The notes under the pieces: model-generated
Databases searched by the model: none
What the model saw: the letters and a program-made list of their open reading frames with translations, nothing else
Told to the model about the DNA's origin: nothing
Assembly (NCBI RefSeq): GCF_034929435.1
Contig: NZ_JAYFUM010000026.1
Span: forward strand, 53,826-117,825
DNA length: 64,000 bases
DNA from: Arcicella rigui
Lineage (GTDB): Bacteria; Bacteroidota; Bacteroidia; Cytophagales; Spirosomataceae
Direction: 5' to 3'
Program-made: the position numbers and the translations under genes
Shown: piece after piece, positions 16,158 through 25,782 of the stretch
How the letters are laid out: every line of letters starts with the position of its first letter
Position numbering within the stretch: the stretch's first letter is position 1

Positions 16158-19100
16158 TTAAAGCTTAATAATTTTAAAAGTTGCTTCTTTTGTTTCTTTT
16201 AATACCCGTAAAAAGTACGTTCCAGAAGCATTTTTTGAAATATCAACCTGTTTCTGTTCTCCTCTTAGAACCTGTTCTTGAACTATTTTTCCAGAAAAAT
16301 CTATCAATTGAATACTTAGTTCTTTATCCTTAGCTTCAATTTGAATCACATCAGAAGTAGGATTTGGGAAAACACTTATGCCCAGTTTTCCTAATTCTTC
16401 TAAGGCTGTAACTAATTCTATTTTCACAGTTGAAGGGCTAAGAATTGTTCCCGTACCGCAAGTACCATTACTTACTGAAAAAAGTCGATAAGCAGTATTA
16501 GCCACGGGATTTAGCGTAATACCATAGTTATTTGTATTAGTAGAATACATTTTAGCACTTAATTCATCAGCACCTATATAAAAAGTAAATGGAGGTGTTC
16601 CTGTAAAAGTAAGGTTGATGGTGACAGGTTTACTTTCGTTAAAGTAATATGATTCAGACTCAAAGCGACCTGTGATAGCTTCTAAAATTGTAAAAGCAAC
16701 ATTAGAACTTGTAGCAACAGCATCTGCATCACTGGCTACAACTCTAAAATAATATCCAAATCCTAATGGTAAATCCAACGGAATAGTTACTTTCAACGGA
16801 CTGGTATTCCCTTCGGTAACAAGGTCTTTGTAATTTTTACCTGTACTATCAGAGATTTGAACTTTGAATTTATTCTGTTCAGAAAAAGTACCTTTTGTGA
16901 CAAAGTATATATTTTGAACAGAACCACGGCATAAAGACGTAGAATAGAATGAAATATAAGAAAGAGCCACTTGTTTAGATACATTGGGGTTAACTGTCAC
17001 GGTAGCATTTCCAGACATCTTTCCAGTACCACAAGTATTTTGAATTGATTTTAAAGTATAAGTAGTGGTACTGGTTGGAGAAACTAATAAAGAACTTGGC
17101 CAATTTGTACTCAGATAAATGTTTCCGGATGAACCATCGCTAAGTTCATAGCTTACATAATCTTGAACATTATAATTATTTCTGTCACCATTCGTTAATC
17201 CTTTATTGTTTTTAAAAAATATATAAGCAGATTCGCCTTGGTTAATAATCGGGTTTCCGACAATACTTACATCGAGTGGCTCAGTTAAAACTATGTAAGC
17301 TATCTCTTTTGTCTGATAAGGGTTAGTACTTTCTATCTTTATTTTATAGCCTCCTCTCTTTAATTGATTGCTGAGTGGAATAAGAACATTCCCTGACTTT
17401 GAAGTAGTTAGTAACTTTGTAGTTAAGCCATTATCATCGGTTGCAAAAATCTCGAAAATATTATTTTTTTCAAACCCACCTATAGCACTAAGTTTAGCTT
17501 GGATATTTCCACCAATACAAAAAACATTTGAACTTGCATTTAGGAGACTCAAATTAACTACTGGGCGAGTCGTAACTTTCACAGTTCCAGAAGCCTTTCC
17601 AACCCCACATTCATTTGATATTGATGCTAAAGTGAAAACAGTATTCTCAGTTACAGTCTTTACAACTTCAAGATAAGTTGAATACGTAAGTAAACCAGTA
17701 GTTGTATTGTTTTTATCATCTACAATCAAATATCTAACACCTTGATAATCTGTAAACTTCAATTGACCAGTTAATGAAACCGATTGACCAGCATCAATCG
17801 TTGTTTCTGACTTCCCATCACTCAACTTTAATGTTAATTCTGGTAGATACTTTAAATTCAAATCAATTTCGTTAGACTGTACCAAATTATCGCTACTCAC
17901 AATTCGGATTTTATAACTAAAGTTTTTTTCACTTTCCGGAATAGTAAGTAAAGCAGGACTTTGCTTAACATCTGAAAGAATAGTTGTAAAATTATTTTGA
18001 CCAGATTTAGCTATCTGAACATAGAATGTCACATCTGAACCAACCTTTCCAACAGTATAAAAATTAATAGGTATTTTAAAGTTACTACAATAAGCACCCG
18101 AAGGATTATTATCATAAGTATAAAATTTACTAACTATTTTATAAGGTTGCACCTTTACAACTACATCTTCTGTACTTACTTTTCCAACACCACAGGCATT
18201 ACTTACAGATTGAACACCAAAAACGGTTGTCTGGCTTAGTGGTCTTCCCAAATAAAAAGAGTTTGTATAATTACCAAGCTCATATACTACTTTCGTTCCA
18301 TCTTTATAGAGTACATCTACCTGCCCTCCTCCAGAAACTCCTGCATATATATTTGGGATTTGACCTACCAATAATTCACTTGAAGCATAATCTGTTATAG
18401 ATATGGTAGGGCTTGTTCTAACGGCTATTTGTATTTTATTACTATAAAATATTGGATTAGTGGATGATGCTTTAAGATAATATATACCTTGTGCTAAGTC
18501 TGAAGGAATCAATACTTCTGCTATTCCAGCTTTGATCGTGCCTATGGTTCTCTCCGATATGTAATAATTGTCTGAAGTTAGTATTAATGTGAACTGATTA
18601 TCTTGTCCGAAATTACCCATGGCACTCAGATTAATATTGACCTTTTTGCCTGCACAAACTTCTAAAGGTTGAGGACTCTCAGAGGTCAGTTCTAAAGAAT
18701 AATCAACTTTCCCAACATTTACCTGTTTGGAAATCGGAGAAGAATAATTACTAGTACCACAGGCATTGGAGACTGAAGCCACGGCAATACTTCCAGTTTT
18801 AGCAAAATAAACAGAAATACTACTACTCATTTCAAAACTAAAATAAGTGTGATCTATTTTGTATTTTCTATTATCCGATAACACTACTTCGTAGGTATCT
18901 CCACCGCTCAAAACAAGATCAATTGGCAATTCTTGTGGAGTTTCCAATTTTATGGTTGATGTATTGATAATTGAAGCAGATGGAGCAGCCTGTACTGTAA
19001 TCATATTCGGTGAAAATATTATATTAGGTGTTTCTGCCGTATAAACACCAGCAAAAAATGTAACATACCCAAAATCGTTTAAAAGAGTCATTGGAAGCGT

Positions 19101-20519
19101 AAATGAGGCTACATTTTCTCTGATAACCGTTCCAACAATGTCTTTATGAATATATCCTTCAACTATATTAAATTTATCATTAGTTAAACGAATCATTACA
19201 TTACTCCCAACTTTTATAGATTGATTACTTGAAAATTTAACTTCACAAGTACTACCCAAACAATATTTACCAGCTTTCAATGAATCGGTTTTAATGCCAG
19301 CTTGTACAGTAACAAGTACACTATTGTTTCCCTTACCTACACCACAGATAGAAGAAGTAAATGATTTAATACTGTACAATGTAGTGGTTGTTGGCGAAAC
19401 GCTTAGCTGTAAACCTCTGTTATATCCGTCGTCAACTGATTCGTTAAAAACTTGCCCATTACTCAATTCAATTGAAAATGGACCATATCCAGAGATAGAG
19501 TAATTCAAAGTTGCTGTTTGACCATAACTAATTGTTGTACTTTCTGAAGTAAGTTCAACTTTAGGCTCATTACGAATCGAAATGAAATTTTGATAAATAC
19601 TTGATTCAATTACTGGGTTCTCGGCAGTAACAATCTTAACCTCGTAATTACCCAACGGAATCGTTTCAGAGATTACCGTTGACAATACTCCATTCTTGTT
19701 AGTAGCCTCAAGGTCATAAAATGATGTACTACCAAAATTGGTTTTATCTAAAAGCCTTATGCTAAATTTGGTATTAGCATCCCAGTCTCCTGTTGCTGTA
19801 TAGTAAACATCCAATTTGCTTTTTCTACAAACATTCAAATTAGAAAGCCCTGTTACTTGTATGCGTTTATCTATTACAGTGATATTTTGTTCCCCCTTAG
19901 CAGTGCCTACACCACACATATTTGAAGCTCCAATGATAGAATAAACACCAGACTCATGAGGATTAACATTGAATAAATTTTGGTTGGAATTTGGGTCAAA
20001 ATTAGTTATGTATATTTTTGAACTATCACTTGTAAACACTTCCATTGGGGTAGAACCCGATAATTTAAGCCCTATCTGAACAGCCTCGTAGGGATAAAGT
20101 ACTTTCTTTTTAATGCTTGTAAATTCTACAACAGGTAGAGCAAATACAGATTTATATTGTAAAGAATTACTTGTTATCTGAGGAGAAGATGCCACAACTC
20201 TAAAATCAGTATTGAAATATCCAGCATTTCCATAAGTATATTTGATAAGACTTTCTGGTAAAGTAAAAATTAAAGTTCCTGATGAGTCTCTGGTACTTAC
20301 ATTTTTCCATGTATTATCACCATCATAACTGTTTTTTACTTGAACGGTAAATTTATTGTTACTTGCAAACTCACCAGTTAGCGAGTATTTAATAAAGGCT
20401 CTTTGTCCTACACATAGGTAGTCAGCTTTGCTCGTAACCGAAGAAATTGAAATAGATTGTGCTTGTAATTTAAAGGTAAAAAAACTAAGCAGTAGCAAAT
20501 ATTGAAAAAATCTAAACAT
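16158..20519 (-). CDS. Giant secreted repeat protein with Por-type T9SS sorting domain
   Basis: A 1453-residue secreted protein. The signal peptide (FFQYLLLLSFFTFKLQAQ) leads into about seven tandem beta-sandwich repeats of roughly 190 residues. Each ends in a marker such as CGVGTAKG, CGVGKGNN, CGTSNYSS, CGVGKVST, CGVGKASG, CGTGKMSG or CGTGTILS followed by a VTV-like strand, and starts again with a Cys-containing strand (YLCVGQ, NVCRKS, KYCLGS, EVCAGK). The final 75 residues are a T9SS type A tail (SVFPNPTSDVIQIEA, LIDFSGKIV, GTYFLRVL). Its size suggests an adhesin or surface filament; no enzyme domain is visible. Repeats are diverged at DNA level. Confidence 0.85.
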   Translation of the reverse strand: MFRFFQYLLLLSFFTFKLQAQSISISSVTSKADYLCVGQRAFIKYSLTGEFASNNKFTVQVKNSYDGDNTWKNVSTRDSSGTLIFTLPESLIKYTYGNAGYFNTDFRVVASSPQITSNSLQYKSVFALPVVEFTSIKKKVLYPYEAVQIGLKLSGSTPMEVFTSDSSKIYITNFDPNSNQNLFNVNPHESGVYSIIGASNMCGVGTAKGEQNITVIDKRIQVTGLSNLNVCRKSKLDVYYTATGDWDANTKFSIRLLDKTNFGSTSFYDLEATNKNGVLSTVISETIPLGNYEVKIVTAENPVIESSIYQNFISIRNEPKVELTSESTTISYGQTATLNYSISGYGPFSIELSNGQVFNESVDDGYNRGLQLSVSPTTTTLYSIKSFTSSICGVGKGNNSVLVTVQAGIKTDSLKAGKYCLGSTCEVKFSSNQSIKVGSNVMIRLTNDKFNIVEGYIHKDIVGTVIRENVASFTLPMTLLNDFGYVTFFAGVYTAETPNIIFSPNMITVQAAPSASIINTSTIKLETPQELPIDLVLSGGDTYEVVLSDNRKYKIDHTYFSFEMSSSISVYFAKTGSIAVASVSNACGTSNYSSPISKQVNVGKVDYSLELTSESPQPLEVCAGKKVNINLSAMGNFGQDNQFTLILTSDNYYISERTIGTIKAGIAEVLIPSDLAQGIYYLKASSTNPIFYSNKIQIAVRTSPTISITDYASSELLVGQIPNIYAGVSGGGQVDVLYKDGTKVVYELGNYTNSFYLGRPLSQTTVFGVQSVSNACGVGKVSTEDVVVKVQPYKIVSKFYTYDNNPSGAYCSNFKIPINFYTVGKVGSDVTFYVQIAKSGQNNFTTILSDVKQSPALLTIPESEKNFSYKIRIVSSDNLVQSNEIDLNLKYLPELTLKLSDGKSETTIDAGQSVSLTGQLKFTDYQGVRYLIVDDKNNTTTGLLTYSTYLEVVKTVTENTVFTLASISNECGVGKASGTVKVTTRPVVNLSLLNASSNVFCIGGNIQAKLSAIGGFEKNNIFEIFATDDNGLTTKLLTTSKSGNVLIPLSNQLKRGGYKIKIESTNPYQTKEIAYIVLTEPLDVSIVGNPIINQGESAYIFFKNNKGLTNGDRNNYNVQDYVSYELSDGSSGNIYLSTNWPSSLLVSPTSTTTYTLKSIQNTCGTGKMSGNATVTVNPNVSKQVALSYISFYSTSLCRGSVQNIYFVTKGTFSEQNKFKVQISDSTGKNYKDLVTEGNTSPLKVTIPLDLPLGFGYYFRVVASDADAVATSSNVAFTILEAITGRFESESYYFNESKPVTINLTFTGTPPFTFYIGADELSAKMYSTNTNNYGITLNPVANTAYRLFSVSNGTCGTGTILSPSTVKIELVTALEELGKLGISVFPNPTSDVIQIEAKDKELSIQLIDFSGKIVQEQVLRGEQKQVDISKNASGTYFLRVLKETKEATFKIIKL

Positions 20520-20627
20520 AGGTAATTAAAATTATAGAGTTAAAGTTTATATTCGACAAAAATATTTTATTTAGGTTGAATATCCATTTTAATCTTCATT
20601 ATTATCAATTTTTTACTAACCCATATT

Positions 20628-21074
20628 ATGAAAAAAATCAATTTTTTATTTTTCCTTATGTTGTGTAGCTGCTTAATATCTGCACAGAGTTCTTCAACGA
20701 TACCTTATCAAATCGCTAAAAGGTATTTTGTTAAAAACACTTATCAACCAAACAGTTTAAAGAACCCTAAAATCCAATCGCAAGAACAATTCAGAGAAAT
20801 TTTTGGAATGGCTACTGTGATGGGAAAGGATGGGCAACCTACTGTTATTGATTTCAATACGCAATATGTAATTGCCATTATCAAAGATGAAACTACATTC
20901 GGTACAACCATTACGCCTCTGAGCTTAACAAAAAACAGTAAAGGAATTATTGAACTAAACGTAGAAGTACGTGAGGGAAAAAGCCAAAGTTATAGGATTG
21001 TGCCAACCCTTATTCTTGTTGTGGATAAACAACATCAGGGCAGAGTTGTGGTAAAAGAACAATTTGTAAAATAA
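20628..21074 (+). CDS. Small exported protein of unknown function
   Basis: A 148-residue protein with a clear N-terminal signal peptide (INFLFFLMLCSCLISAQ). The mature part (about 125 residues) is predicted alpha/beta with YVIAIIKDETTFGTT and YRIVPTLILVVDKQ strands; it faintly recalls PrcB_C-like domains, but I would not name it. It is divergent from the giant repeat protein across a 108-bp gap and is ended by an intrinsic terminator. Function unknown. Confidence 0.7.
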   Translation: MKKINFLFFLMLCSCLISAQSSSTIPYQIAKRYFVKNTYQPNSLKNPKIQSQEQFREIFGMATVMGKDGQPTVIDFNTQYVIAIIKDETTFGTTITPLSLTKNSKGIIELNVEVREGKSQSYRIVPTLILVVDKQHQGRVVVKEQFVK

Positions 21075-21090
21075 TAGCTTACTCATTTCA

Positions 21091-21128
21091 AAAAATCACT
21101 TCTGCCGTATCGAACAGAAGTGATTTTT
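21091..21128. terminator. Bidirectional intrinsic terminator
   Basis: AAAAATCACTTCTG (21091-21104) pairs perfectly with CAGAAGTGATTTTT (21115-21128), between convergent genes. Confidence 0.88.
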
Positions 21129-21168
21129 CTTTTATCAAGAATTGGTATTTGTCTTTTTCAGAAAGTAC

Positions 21169-22290
21169 TTAAAAATACCTTCCAACAGAGGGGTTTTCGA
21201 CAATCAATCTTTTCATTTCTTGAGGATTTATTTGTCCTTGTTTTTGATAAACTACTTTTCCATTTGGTTCAACCAAAAGCGTATAAGGCAATGCTCCTTG
21301 CCATTTTGGGTCAATTAATTCTATCAATTTATACGCATCTTCAGAATTGAAAATATAATTTTTATTTGAAGCTTGCAAACGAGTAAGGGTTGCCAAAGCC
21401 TTGTCTTTTTTATTAGGCTTATCGGCTGAAATGGTGACAAATTCAAAATCACGCAAGCGATACATGTGATTAATCGTGATAAAATCGGGCAATTCTGCCA
21501 CACATGGCCCACACCAAGTAGCCCATACGTTGATTAATCTAAGTTTGCCCGAATCATTTTTCAATAATTTTTTTATGCCTTCATCGTCGATTACTTCTAT
21601 GTTTACTGGTTCTTTGGCATAATCTAATTTTTCTTGTTGGGCTAACTCTCTTTTACCTCCCCATTTTATCGAGCAACCAAACGTTTTAGTTTTGCTGACT
21701 GTCACGGGTTTATTGGCTAATAATTCTTCAATAGCATTGCGTGCATCATTATTTTTAGGAGTACCCGTTGGTTTTTCTACATCGTCTATTCTCCCTGAGT
21801 ATCTTAAAACTCTTTGCTGGTCGAACAGAAAAATATGAGGAGTTGCTACTGGCCCATATTGTTTGGAAGCCTCTTCGCTATCGCCATCATACAAGTATGG
21901 AAAATTAAAGCGATGTTCTTTGGCTCTGATTTTCATATCGTTATAGCTATCGCCCAAATCTGTATAACCCATTTCATCCAATCGAACACTTACGGGGTCG
22001 TTAGGTGAAATCGCTATCACTTGCACACCTTTTGCCTGATAGTCGCTTACTATTTTTTTGATACGTTCTTCATAAGCCTGAGCTGTTGGGCAATGATTAC
22101 AAGTAAACACAATCGCCAGTACTTTCGCTTTTGCAAAAGATTTAAGCGAATACATTTTTCCGTCAACGCCTTTTAAATTAAAATTAGGAGCAGTAGCACC
22201 TATGGCAAGTGTTGGGTGTTCTTCAATATTTTTGAAGCCCCACAAGGCTACGCAAATCGTAAAGCTTACAAGTATGATTAATTTTTTCAT
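21169..22290 (-). CDS. Exported two-domain thioredoxin-fold protein (redoxin + TlpA-like)
   Basis: A 373-residue protein with an N-terminal signal/anchor (KKLIILVSFTICVALWGF). The first domain (about 25-185) is an AhpC/TSA-like redoxin with FTCNHCPTAQAYEERI, where the CxxC is CNHC. The second (about 215-365) is TlpA-like with the classical WATWCGPCVAEL and a cis-Pro region (GALPYTLLVEPNG). It probably works in the periplasm in thiol-disulfide exchange, with both CxxC pairs in one chain. No cytochrome maturation genes are near. A single-gene transcript, convergent to the small exported protein. Confidence 0.88.
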   Translation of the reverse strand: MKKLIILVSFTICVALWGFKNIEEHPTLAIGATAPNFNLKGVDGKMYSLKSFAKAKVLAIVFTCNHCPTAQAYEERIKKIVSDYQAKGVQVIAISPNDPVSVRLDEMGYTDLGDSYNDMKIRAKEHRFNFPYLYDGDSEEASKQYGPVATPHIFLFDQQRVLRYSGRIDDVEKPTGTPKNNDARNAIEELLANKPVTVSKTKTFGCSIKWGGKRELAQQEKLDYAKEPVNIEVIDDEGIKKLLKNDSGKLRLINVWATWCGPCVAELPDFITINHMYRLRDFEFVTISADKPNKKDKALATLTRLQASNKNYIFNSEDAYKLIELIDPKWQGALPYTLLVEPNGKVVYQKQGQINPQEMKRLIVENPSVGRYF

Positions 22291-22403
22291 AGTTTTTGAA
22301 TATTATTTATTTACCTACAAAAGAAGAGGGATTTAGGAAAGATTGTATCTTGCTTTGTTTGCTAATGTTAAATCTGCTTTTCAAAAAAGCCTTGTTGGTA
22401 CAT

Positions 22404-22434
22404 TTGTTCATGAATCATAAAATCTGTATTTTTG
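22404..22434 (+). promoter_or_regulatory. Bacteroidota-type promoter for the nitrilase-family gene
   Basis: TTG at 22404-22406, 20 nt, then TATTTTTG at 22427-22434, about 34 bp before the ATG. One of the best fits to TTG-N17-23-TAnnTTTG in the window. Confidence 0.6.
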
Positions 22435-22468
22435 GATAGTCCTGTTTTCGCCCCTAAACATATATCCC

Positions 22469-23245
22469 ATGCAAAATCTCTCTGTAACGCTTATCCAAAC
22501 CAATTTATATTGGGAAAACTCCACCGCCAATTTGGCGATGTTGGAAGAAAAAATTGCCCAAATTACCGAGCCAACTGACCTCATTATTTTGCCAGAAATG
22601 TTCAATACTGGCTTTACGATGAATGTGACAAAAGTAGCCGAACCCATGAATTTCTTTGTAATGAAATGGATGAAGCAACAAGCTGCCCAGAGTAAAGCCG
22701 TTATTACGGGTAGTTTTATCGTAAAAGAAAACGAACAGTATTTCAACCGATTGATTTGGATGCGTCCAGACGGAAGTTATGAAAAGTACGACAAACGTCA
22801 TTTGTTCAGAATGGGCGGCGAGCATCATTCTTTTACAGGTGGCTCTGAAAAAATCATTGTTGAATTGAAAGGTTGGAAAATTTGTCCTCTGATTTGCTAC
22901 GATTTGCGTTTCCCTGTTTGGTCAAGAAATGTAAATCAGGCTTATGATTTACTCATTTATGTAGCCAATTGGCCAGCTGTTCGCTCTATCGTGTGGGACA
23001 CGCTACTAAAAGCAAGAGCCATTGAAAATCAGGCGTTTGTAGTTGGGGTCAATCGAGTTGGCACTGATGGCATGGACTTACTTTACTCTGGTAATTCTAC
23101 GATAATTGATTTTAAAGGAAATCCAATATTTTATCAACGTGACTACGAAGTGGTTGAAACTTATGTATTAAACAAAAAGAATTTAGAGAGTTTCAGAGAG
23201 CAATTCCCTGCTTATTTAGATGCTGATACTTTTGAGATTTTATAA
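22469..23245 (+). CDS. Nitrilase-family omega-amidase
   Basis: A 258-residue cytoplasmic C-N hydrolase. The catalytic triad is visible: E43 in LPEMFNTGF, K109 in YDKRHLF and C143 in LICYDLRFPVW. The last motif and the overall length match the omega-amidase (YafV/Nit2-like) branch, which hydrolyses alpha-ketoglutaramate or alpha-ketosuccinamate formed by transaminases. No partner aminotransferase lies next to it. A promoter precedes it and a strong terminator follows. Confidence 0.9.
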   Translation: MQNLSVTLIQTNLYWENSTANLAMLEEKIAQITEPTDLIILPEMFNTGFTMNVTKVAEPMNFFVMKWMKQQAAQSKAVITGSFIVKENEQYFNRLIWMRPDGSYEKYDKRHLFRMGGEHHSFTGGSEKIIVELKGWKICPLICYDLRFPVWSRNVNQAYDLLIYVANWPAVRSIVWDTLLKARAIENQAFVVGVNRVGTDGMDLLYSGNSTIIDFKGNPIFYQRDYEVVETYVLNKKNLESFREQFPAYLDADTFEIL

Positions 23246-23256
23246 AGTATAGCCAT

Positions 23257-23294
23257 AAAAAAACCTGTAAGAACAAGTCTTACAGGTTTTTTTT
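23257..23294. terminator. Bidirectional intrinsic terminator
   Basis: AAAAAAACCTGTAAGA (23257-23272) pairs with TCTTACAGGTTTTTTTT (23278-23294), between convergent genes. Confidence 0.9.
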
Positions 23295-23307
23295 ACAATC
23301 AGTTATT

Positions 23308-24807
23308 CTATTTAAGATAAAATTCGTATTTAACACGAGTACCATCCAAGTCGACTCCTTCAATTCTTACCTTTCCTCTACGATTTGCTAAAACATCAGC
23401 TACTTCTTTAGCGTTGCCAACTTCTTTATCATCAATTTTTGTGATAACAAAACCATTTTCAAATCCTTGGTAACCTATACGCCCTTCTGGGTCAACTTCT
23501 ACAAGTTTTGCACCGCCTTTTACTTTAAACTTAGCTTTTTCGCTTTCAGTTAAATTTGCAATTTTTGCTCCTAAATATTCACTTGTCACCGTCGAAGAAA
23601 CCGTTTCGCCTTTGATAATGTTGGTATTTCCATCCTTGTTTTTCAAGGTTACATTAAAATCTTTAAGCTCGCCGTCACGGTTTACAGTTACTACAACTGT
23701 TTCACCTGGGCGTTTACGACCTACCAATTCCATCAACTTCGCCATAGATTTTGTTTCGATGCCGTCAATTTTTACAATTACGTCATTTACTTTCAAACCT
23801 GCCGACTGTGCCGCACTTCCTCCGCTCTTAGCAAAACCTGCTACGTAAACACCACTGTTTACTTTCAAGTCTTTTTCTTCTACTAATTTAGCGTTTACTT
23901 CACCGATATTTACGCCCAAATAACCACGTTGAACGTTACCATATTTAATTAAGTCTGCCGCTACTTTTTTCACAATACCTACTGGTACAGCAAACGAATA
24001 ACCAGCAAACTGTCCTGTACGGCTATAAATGGCTGTGTTGATACCGATTAATTCACCTTTTAAGTTCACCAAAGCACCACCTGAGTTTCCAGGGTTTACA
24101 GCGGCATCTGTTTGGATAAATGATTCTAATGGATTCACATCTCCACCATCACGGTCGATGATATTCTGACGACCTTTTGCAGATACAATCCCTGCCGTTA
24201 CTGTTGATTCTAAGTTAAATGGATTACCTACTGCCAAAACCCACTCTCCTACTTTAATCGCATCCGAATCACCAAAAGTCAAGAAAGGTAAATTACTGGT
24301 TTTCACTTGAATAACAGCAATGTCTGTCGAAGGGTCAGTACTAATTACTTTGGCTTTCAACTCACGTTTATCATTCAAAATTACGGTTACTTCATCAGCA
24401 TCTTGTACCACGTGATTGTTTGTAACAATGTAGCCATCAGCACTGATAATTACCCCAGAACCTGATGCTTCCTGAGTTTCAGGTTGTGAACGACGATTGC
24501 CTCCGCCACCAAAACCAAAGAAATCTTCAAATGGGTCAAACATTTGGCGACTCACATTTCGAGTCATCTTTGTTTTAATATGAACAACCGCTGGTGTTGC
24601 TTTTTCAGCAGCATAAGTAAATTCACCCGGAGCTCCAGCTGGTACATTACCAGCATCTGAAACCATACGTGTAAATGCAGAAGGGGTATTTGTAAAGAGT
24701 GCGTCTGTTTGATTCTTTTCTAAAAATAATTTATAAGCACCAAGCGTTGTAGCACTGCTTAATACCCCAGCAATAGCAAGATTTTTAACATTACTTTTAA
24801 TTTCCAT
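23308..24807 (-). CDS. HtrA/DegP-family periplasmic serine protease
   Basis: A 499-residue envelope protease/chaperone for misfolded proteins. The N-terminal hydrophobic segment (about 8-28) is a signal or anchor. The trypsin-like domain has the triad H132 (TNNHVV), D162 (TDIAVIQ) and S242 (NPGNSGGAL), and a Gly-rich linker at 97-104. Two PDZ domains follow (about 290-375 and 400-490). I start at the ATG at 24807 (MEIKSNVKN), three codons inside the longest frame. The upstream gap contains a GAGCT-family repeat and AT-rich DNA; no sigma-E-like site was recognised. Confidence 0.93.
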   Translation of the reverse strand: MEIKSNVKNLAIAGVLSSATTLGAYKLFLEKNQTDALFTNTPSAFTRMVSDAGNVPAGAPGEFTYAAEKATPAVVHIKTKMTRNVSRQMFDPFEDFFGFGGGGNRRSQPETQEASGSGVIISADGYIVTNNHVVQDADEVTVILNDKRELKAKVISTDPSTDIAVIQVKTSNLPFLTFGDSDAIKVGEWVLAVGNPFNLESTVTAGIVSAKGRQNIIDRDGGDVNPLESFIQTDAAVNPGNSGGALVNLKGELIGINTAIYSRTGQFAGYSFAVPVGIVKKVAADLIKYGNVQRGYLGVNIGEVNAKLVEEKDLKVNSGVYVAGFAKSGGSAAQSAGLKVNDVIVKIDGIETKSMAKLMELVGRKRPGETVVVTVNRDGELKDFNVTLKNKDGNTNIIKGETVSSTVTSEYLGAKIANLTESEKAKFKVKGGAKLVEVDPEGRIGYQGFENGFVITKIDDKEVGNAKEVADVLANRRGKVRIEGVDLDGTRVKYEFYLK

Positions 24808-24952
24808 GATTAGCAATTTTTTTTGTTGAATTATACAAAAAATACAAGATAGAATTACCTATTTTCGGTTAAAATTCACATCTGCTAAATTAACGCTAAA
24901 ACTTTTTTTAAGGTGCATCACTTAAAAGCTTTTTAACAAATTTTAAGAAAAT

Positions 24953-25068
24953 AGCTTTTGGCTTCAAGCTTTGAGAGATGAGCTTTGAGAGATGAGCTTT
25001 GAGCCATGAGCTTGAAAATATCACAAAATTTTCAAAACTCATGGCTCAAAGCTGTTAGCTCATTGCTC
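24953..25068. repeat. GAGCT-family word repeat with internal tandem units
   Basis: The left arm has tandem GATGAGCTTTGAGA units (about 2.5), then GAGCCATGAGCTTG; the right arm has complementary ACTCATGGCTCAAAGCTGTTAGCTCATTGCTCA. It lies at the end of the hsp20 gene (minus strand), upstream of the protease gene, and may end hsp20 transcripts. The rest of the 263-bp gap is AT-rich with nothing recognised. Confidence 0.75.
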
Positions 25069-25070
25069 AA

Positions 25071-25517
25071 TTAAGCTACCACGATTTCTTTTACTGCTGG
25101 TTTGATTTCTTCTTTTTTAGGAAGATTTACGTGCAAAATACCGTCGCTGTAAGTTGCTTCAATTTTTTCGCCATCTACTGATTTTGGTAAAGTAAATGTT
25201 CTTTGGAAAGAAGAGTAATTAAATTCTTGACGAGTATATTGCTCTGTTTTCTCTTCGCTCGACTGTTCTTTTTTAGTTGAGATACTCAAACGATTTTCAT
25301 GAAGACTTAATTTAAAATCTTCTTTTTTCAAACCCGGAGCAGCTACTTCGATTTCAAAAGCTCCGTCATTTTCTTTTACATTCACTGCTGGAATGTTATT
25401 GAAAGCTATGTTGTGTTGATGTTTTGATGGATACATGGTGTCTAAATTTTTAAAAATGTTGTTGAAATCTTCGTTGAAAAATTGAAATGCAGGGTTGTTG
25501 AATCTTACAAGTTTCAT
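25071..25517 (-). CDS. Hsp20 / alpha-crystallin family small heat-shock protein
   Basis: A 148-residue ATP-independent holdase chaperone. The alpha-crystallin domain (about 45-135) shows VKENDGAFEIEVAAPGLKKEDFKL and SFQRTFTLP, with ATYSDGILHVNLPK near the end. The N-terminal region is Phe/Asn-rich, as usual. Single gene. The upstream DNA contains no CIRCE element that I could see, so heat control, if any, is by another route. Confidence 0.92.
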   Translation of the reverse strand: MKLVRFNNPAFQFFNEDFNNIFKNLDTMYPSKHQHNIAFNNIPAVNVKENDGAFEIEVAAPGLKKEDFKLSLHENRLSISTKKEQSSEEKTEQYTRQEFNYSSFQRTFTLPKSVDGEKIEATYSDGILHVNLPKKEEIKPAVKEIVVA

Positions 25518-25734
25518 GGCTTTTCTATGTTTAAAATGTTTTCTTATAATGACTAATTAATTTTGTCCGCTCTTTTATTTTCAGAACATCCCTTTTATTT
25601 CAAATCCTATACCAATTGAAAATAAATGCCATTTTGTCTTATTTTTGCAAGAAAATTATTTTTTATCATGACAAAGTAGCCGAATTAAATATTTTTGAGC
25701 ATAAAAAAATGTCATTTCATATCATTCACAACAA

Positions 25735-25767
25735 AAAAACGGCTAACCCAATGGATTAGCCGTTTTT
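25735..25767 (-). terminator. Intrinsic terminator of lysS
   Basis: The stem AAAAACGGCTAACCCA / TGGATTAGCCGTTTTT has one mismatch, and T runs lie on both sides. It sits just beyond the lysS stop codon. Confidence 0.85.
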
Positions 25768-25782
25768 CTCAATTTTGTATTT

